Shown one piece after another: positions 59,650-64,000 of a DNA stretch of 64,000 bases. The notes beneath the pieces were generated by a model, which had not been told where the DNA came from, did not search any database, and saw only the letters and a list, made by a program, of their open reading frames with translations. The position numbers were made by a program, and so were the translations under genes. The DNA comes from Piscicola geometra (Eukaryota > Annelida > Clitellata > Hirudinida > Piscicolidae): positions 9,407,100-9,471,099 of the forward strand of contig OX030957.1 of assembly GCA_943735955.1 (NCBI GenBank). Direction: 5' to 3'. Each line of letters begins with the position of its first letter. The stretch's first letter is position 1.

Positions 59650-61230
59650 CTTAAAAATTTTATTGATGAGCGTTTTTGAATTTGTTGATAAGTTCTATAT
59701 ACATACATTTGATCGATCGAATGGCTAGATTCTTCGCTTTGATACTTTACTTCACTGTCTCTCCGGGCCCGGATGCACAAAACAAAAATGCCGCACTGTT
59801 AATCTTAATAAACTTTGCACAAAATATTCATTTAATTTTGAAAATTCAAAAGTTTTAAAACAGAGATTGAAATGAAAAATAAATTATGCAGAAGTAAAGA
59901 TATATTTTACTTTTCAAACTGTTTCGTTGGGTCTATAAATATAATACAGGCTTGAAAAATTCAAAAGCGATTTAGACAAATACTTTTTTTGTGTTGTGTG
60001 CTAAAAAACAAGACATCTTCCATTCATAGAAGCTATCATTTCTTTTTAAGAAGATGTCATGAGTTTTACGCCGATATAACCTGTTATAATAAAATTTGTA
60101 TGAAGGGTGTAAGGATTATTTTTTCAAAATAGTAAAGCATTTTTTTATAACTATTGTGAATTTCAGTATGTAAATTAAAATAAAATTGTAAATGTGTTAA
60201 TTTAAATTAATATAATTTTCCAAATTATTTAAAAAGCAGAAAAAACTATTTTTCCCAATAAAGCACTTCAAACTTTCTAATTAAAGCTAATAAAAGTATA
60301 ATTTTACTGACAAATTGGTCATAACACAAATTCCTACAAAGTGTGTTTTTGTTATCACTATTTTAAATTTGAGTATCTCAATCAATATAAAATGTAGAAT
60401 GGGTTAATTTAGCTCATTATTTTTTGCCAATATTATTTCAACATTGAGCAAAACAATTTTTTAAATAAAGCACTGCACATTTTCTGATCATTGAGGCACT
60501 GTATGATTAATTAACAGCTAGTTATATTCTAAAAAGCGTTCTTCCTTGGGGCTAATCCAGTTCTAAAGTGCCTACATTGATTGGAAAATTTAGATAAAAT
60601 AAAATATGTGATTTTGAATTATTTCAGTATACTAACCTTAAGCTTATTGCGCAAATTGAACTAGATATCTGACAAGTATAATTCAGTCAAGACTTGAGTA
60701 TCCATATTCAAATAATCAACAAGATGATTATATCAAACTTCCATGAAAATAGAATGATGTTGGTACATTTTTACAACTTTAAAATAAAAAGTGCTAATGG
60801 TTTAAGTGGTGCAGGTTTAAGAATTTATTGCCATAGATTCCAAAAGCATTCATAGTCTATATTAGAAAATGACTAGTCATCAATGCATAGAGAAAAATCA
60901 TCCTCATCATCTCAGCAGTCAAATAGTTATATTTTTCAGTCTGATCACTGATGGCCACAACACAGCCTTATTTATTGTTAATTTTACGATATATCTCGTC
61001 CCAGATAGTTTGCCGAAATATATATCGTGAACTATCATATAACTTTTTTACAAAATGTGTAAAAAAAAAGTAAAAGAAGCTTAAGTTATTGTTTATTTTA
61101 CGATATATCTCGCCTCGGATAGTTTGCCGAAATCTAAAATAATATGGCCGCTTCTTGTTATTGTTAGAAACCAAACATCAGCTGATTCAAGAAATATATA
61201 AACATTGCAATCAGCTGTTTTTATATTGCT
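59650..61230. other. AT-rich stretch with a direct repeat
   Basis: TTATTGTTAATTTTACGATATATCTCGTCCCAGATAGTTTGCCG at 60971 recurs at 61088 with few changes. No gene seen. Confidence 0.5.
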
Positions 61231-61244
61231 CTGTCTATGCTTCC

Positions 61245-61615
61245 GAGTACGGTTTTCAAAGTATCCCTTGCCGCTGATATAGCCCTGCTCGAGAACGACC
61301 CATCAGGAGCCTAAGCTCAGTTGGATGCTTTGAGACTCAGTGCACGAACGGTTGAACTGAAGGTAAATGTTAAAAAGACCGAACAGATGCGGCTTAACCA
61401 TCCAAATCCATCTGCCTCGCAACCGGTTGCAAAGCTCCTCATCGATGGTCAAAACATCGCACTCATGAAGGACTTCAACTAACTTGCGTCGTATGTTGTG
61501 TCCACAGACCACGATGTTAGAATCCGAATAGGCCTTGCATGGGCAGCCTTCACGAAGCTACAAAAGTTTTTTCGCTCACCCAAGCTGAACACAGATCTCC
61601 AAAAACTAAAAAAGA
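61245..61615 (+). mobile_element. Non-LTR reverse transcriptase, post-catalytic fragment
   Basis: The plus frame reads AADIALLENDPSGA-like text (one in-frame TAA after the GA), LRLSARTVELKVNVKKTEQM, LLIDGQNIALMKDFN then a stop, and SYVVSTDHDVRIRIGLAWAA. This is the region after the YADD box (DDIALL...N.KKTE.M...YLGS...D...RI..A..A..KL). Stops show it is inactive. Confidence 0.8.
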
Positions 61616-61619
61616 TTAT

Positions 61620-63975
61620 GCAGAATTTTTTTTAAATTAAAATTTTTTTACAAAATATTTAATAAATATTTGTTAACACTCATAAATTTATTTTTATAAA
61701 TAAAAGTTCAGTAAATAAAATGAAATTGACAAAGAAAAAATATAAAAATATAAAAAGTCAAAAATTTAACCTAGATAACTTTCAAAACGTAAAAACTTTT
61801 CACATTAGTTGGTTGATAGTCGTTATAGAAAGTAATAAATCAGGGCAGCGACTGAGCCCATAGATTTTGAAGCCCATTTTATTCACGCGTTTTCTAAATT
61901 TATCGTTTTGAATTTTATTTTACCTAGTTTTTATAATTTGTATTTTAGTGAGCTTTCTATTCATATAGAACATTTCATGTTTTTTCAAATTGTTATTCTT
62001 TTATTTAAGCCATCTATAGCATCGAAGTCAGAAAAGAAAATCTAGAAATAAAATAAATACAAAGGAAAAAGATGATAGGACTTCAAATTCAGTCAATAAG
62101 ACTGAGTCCCCATTAGTTATTTAAATAAAAAATTCTTTAAAAAATGTGATAAATGTACTAACAATTTATTAAAAGACTAAAAAGAGATTACTTAATTTTA
62201 CATTTAGAGCTTCATGTGTGAATATGTGGAAATGTCCTTAAATATGGCATTTCATTTTAGTGTTTTTATTGCCGATTCATAAGTCAAATAATATTTTGAA
62301 TCAATTGATCGTTTTTACATACCATGTTTAGTCTTTATAGAAGAAATCATACCCAATTACTATATTTTTAAAGAAAAATCGTAATAAAAATCGTTTAATT
62401 CTTATTTGAATTTTGAAATAAAATTACATTTTTTTCATTTATTTTATTTACGTTTTATTGTTTCATAGAAACGCTAAGATATTAAAATATATGAAAAGTA
62501 TTTTTATTTTCTTTCTAGTCAAATTGTGATTCGGAACTCATAAAGTTGGGTTTTCATTGAATTCGTCGCACATGGAATCGTCACATATGGAAGTATTTGC
62601 ACACTAAAGTCGTCCCAAATTTAAATCGCTCACTTTAAAATGACGATGAACTATAACCCTGGCCCTAACTCTAATTCCACATAAGAATTGCCTTCCACTC
62701 AATCAAAATTCTAACCTCTCAATGTACAAAGACTTAATTGCACATCTCTGTAAACGTATTTTTTTTTCTAGAAAGAAGATGACAGCCGAGAAAGACTCAA
62801 GAACACCAGAATATACTGAAATTTTCGTGTTAGGCGATGCTTTTTTTCTTATGAAATGAAACAAATGAAAAATAAAAATAAATATATATTTATATAGTTG
62901 AATAGAGAAAATAGAAGAAAATGAGGTTAATAAAAATTTATAAAATATGTTAATGCTGCAAAATACATTCGAAAGAAATGTGAAACTTAGTACAAATTTC
63001 ACTATGCTTCAAAAAGGTTTTTTAAATAATTTATATAATAATAATAATAAAAATAATTTATATGATGCAATTATGGCAAAAAAATTATTTAAAGAACTGC
63101 ATAAAATATAAAACTCACTTAGATATGTATTCAAATATGTAGTCAAATATAATTTCATTTGAGGAGAATCTTTAAAAACATAAAGTAAAAAGAAAATTTA
63201 TTTAATATAAGAAAAACAAAAAAATGGATACGCCATGAATCATGATTATCCAATCCTTTGAAACTTTGTATTTTTTCTATAGAAATTTCATGTTTAAAGC
63301 CTTCTCATTTATAATGTCTGTGCAATGAAATTGTTTCTCAAGCATAAAATGTTTTAATACTTTTACTGAAGCACAATCAATGTAAGGAAATCATCATCTG
63401 TATTAAACATATGTCAAACATTTAATCAATAGCAATCGTATTAATAACATTTATAATTTTCTTGACAGTTTTTTTTCGAAATTTAATAATTCCCTAATGG
63501 CTTTTCAAATCTTTTAACAAATCACGGGAATCATTTTTATCGATTCTAAAATAAAAACTTTTCGAATTTATTTTATTTCTTCCGACCTCAAACCAAAAAA
63601 CTACAAATGCTTGTTTATAAAAATAATTAAAGTCATAAATTTTCCTCTTCAACATTTTTTGTTGTTTTGTTTGATCCTTCATAAAAATAATCAATCTTTA
63701 TGATGTTTTAAAAAGATAATTTTAAAGAATGGTTCCATCATAGGTGCCCACACATAGGGGCAATGGAAAGCCTTTGACATAAATTAACATTCATTTTTTT
63801 TTAATGTTTGGTTTTTAATAAATACATTTACAGTAAAACATAATAAGTCTATTCAATGCAGCTTAAAATAAAAATATATTTTTTGATTCTTTAAATTTAA
63901 AATAAAAATGCGCTAATCCCTTGTCGAAAATAATAAAATAGCGCTGAATTACTGAAATGAAAAACAATCAATCTG
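61620..63975. other. AT-rich gene-poor stretch
   Basis: No convincing frame or repeat family in about 2.3 kb. Confidence 0.5.
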
Positions 63976-63978
63976 CAG

Positions 63979-64000
63979 AGACCACAGACGACTTCAATTT
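63979..64000 (+). CDS. Possible exon start at the window edge
   Basis: AATCAATCTGCAG followed by AGACCACAGACGACTTCAATTT looks like an acceptor plus the opening of a coding exon (TTDDFN). Only 22 bases are visible. Confidence 0.2.

Overview
The window looks like nuclear DNA from an invertebrate animal. It is strongly AT-rich, its genes are split by GT-AG introns, and mobile-element debris and tandem repeats are dense. The gene content (a TRPA1-type channel, a rhodopsin-family peptide-receptor-like GPCR, an ABCG transporter, a PDE4-type phosphodiesterase and a fucolectin-like/PAN lectin) would suit a spiralian such as a mollusc, annelid or bryozoan. That placement is inference; nothing here fixes the phylum.

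Layout. 1-6.0 kb, minus strand: first coding exon of an ABCG half-transporter (675-903, rest of the gene lies off the left edge), two unassigned terminal exons (3346-3647) and two PDE4-like catalytic exons (4031-5254) that I could not join into a complete gene. 7.8-20.4 kb, plus strand: one large gene, a TRPA1-like cation channel whose 26 proposed exons join in frame into about 1138 residues: N-terminal ankyrin repeats, a cysteine-bearing linker, six membrane segments with pore, TRP-like helix and C-terminal coiled coil. Its introns hold SINE, MITE and microsatellite material. 20.4-35.5 kb: no intact gene; DNA-transposon remnants (hAT-like ends, two TA-flanked 'GGGGAGACC' elements, a decayed THAP-like domain) and the 3' end of a LINE. 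35.5-37.6 kb, plus strand: a two-exon GPCR whose intron carries a LINE tail. 37.6-48.3 kb: decayed LINE reverse transcriptases (one split by a 30-bp satellite), SINEs, MITEs and a 224-bp tandem duplication. 48.4-49.1 kb, plus strand: an intronless F5/8C (fucolectin-like) plus PAN protein. 49.6-64 kb: RTE-like reverse transcriptase fragments, a well-bounded hAT element (12-bp TIR, perfect 8-bp TSD) nested in an older foldback MITE, two TA-flanked nonautonomous elements, and long AT-rich stretches without recognisable genes.

The genes do not form an operon or evident pathway; TRPA1, the GPCR and PDE4 all have roles in sensory or neuromodulatory signalling, but here they are just neighbours. I found no evidence of a wholly new system. 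The points most worth checking are the TRPA pore, where alanine stands at the usual acidic selectivity-filter position, a probable GC-AG intron in the same gene, microsatellites beginning at or near several of its 5' splice sites, and a four-copy dispersed exon-like module.
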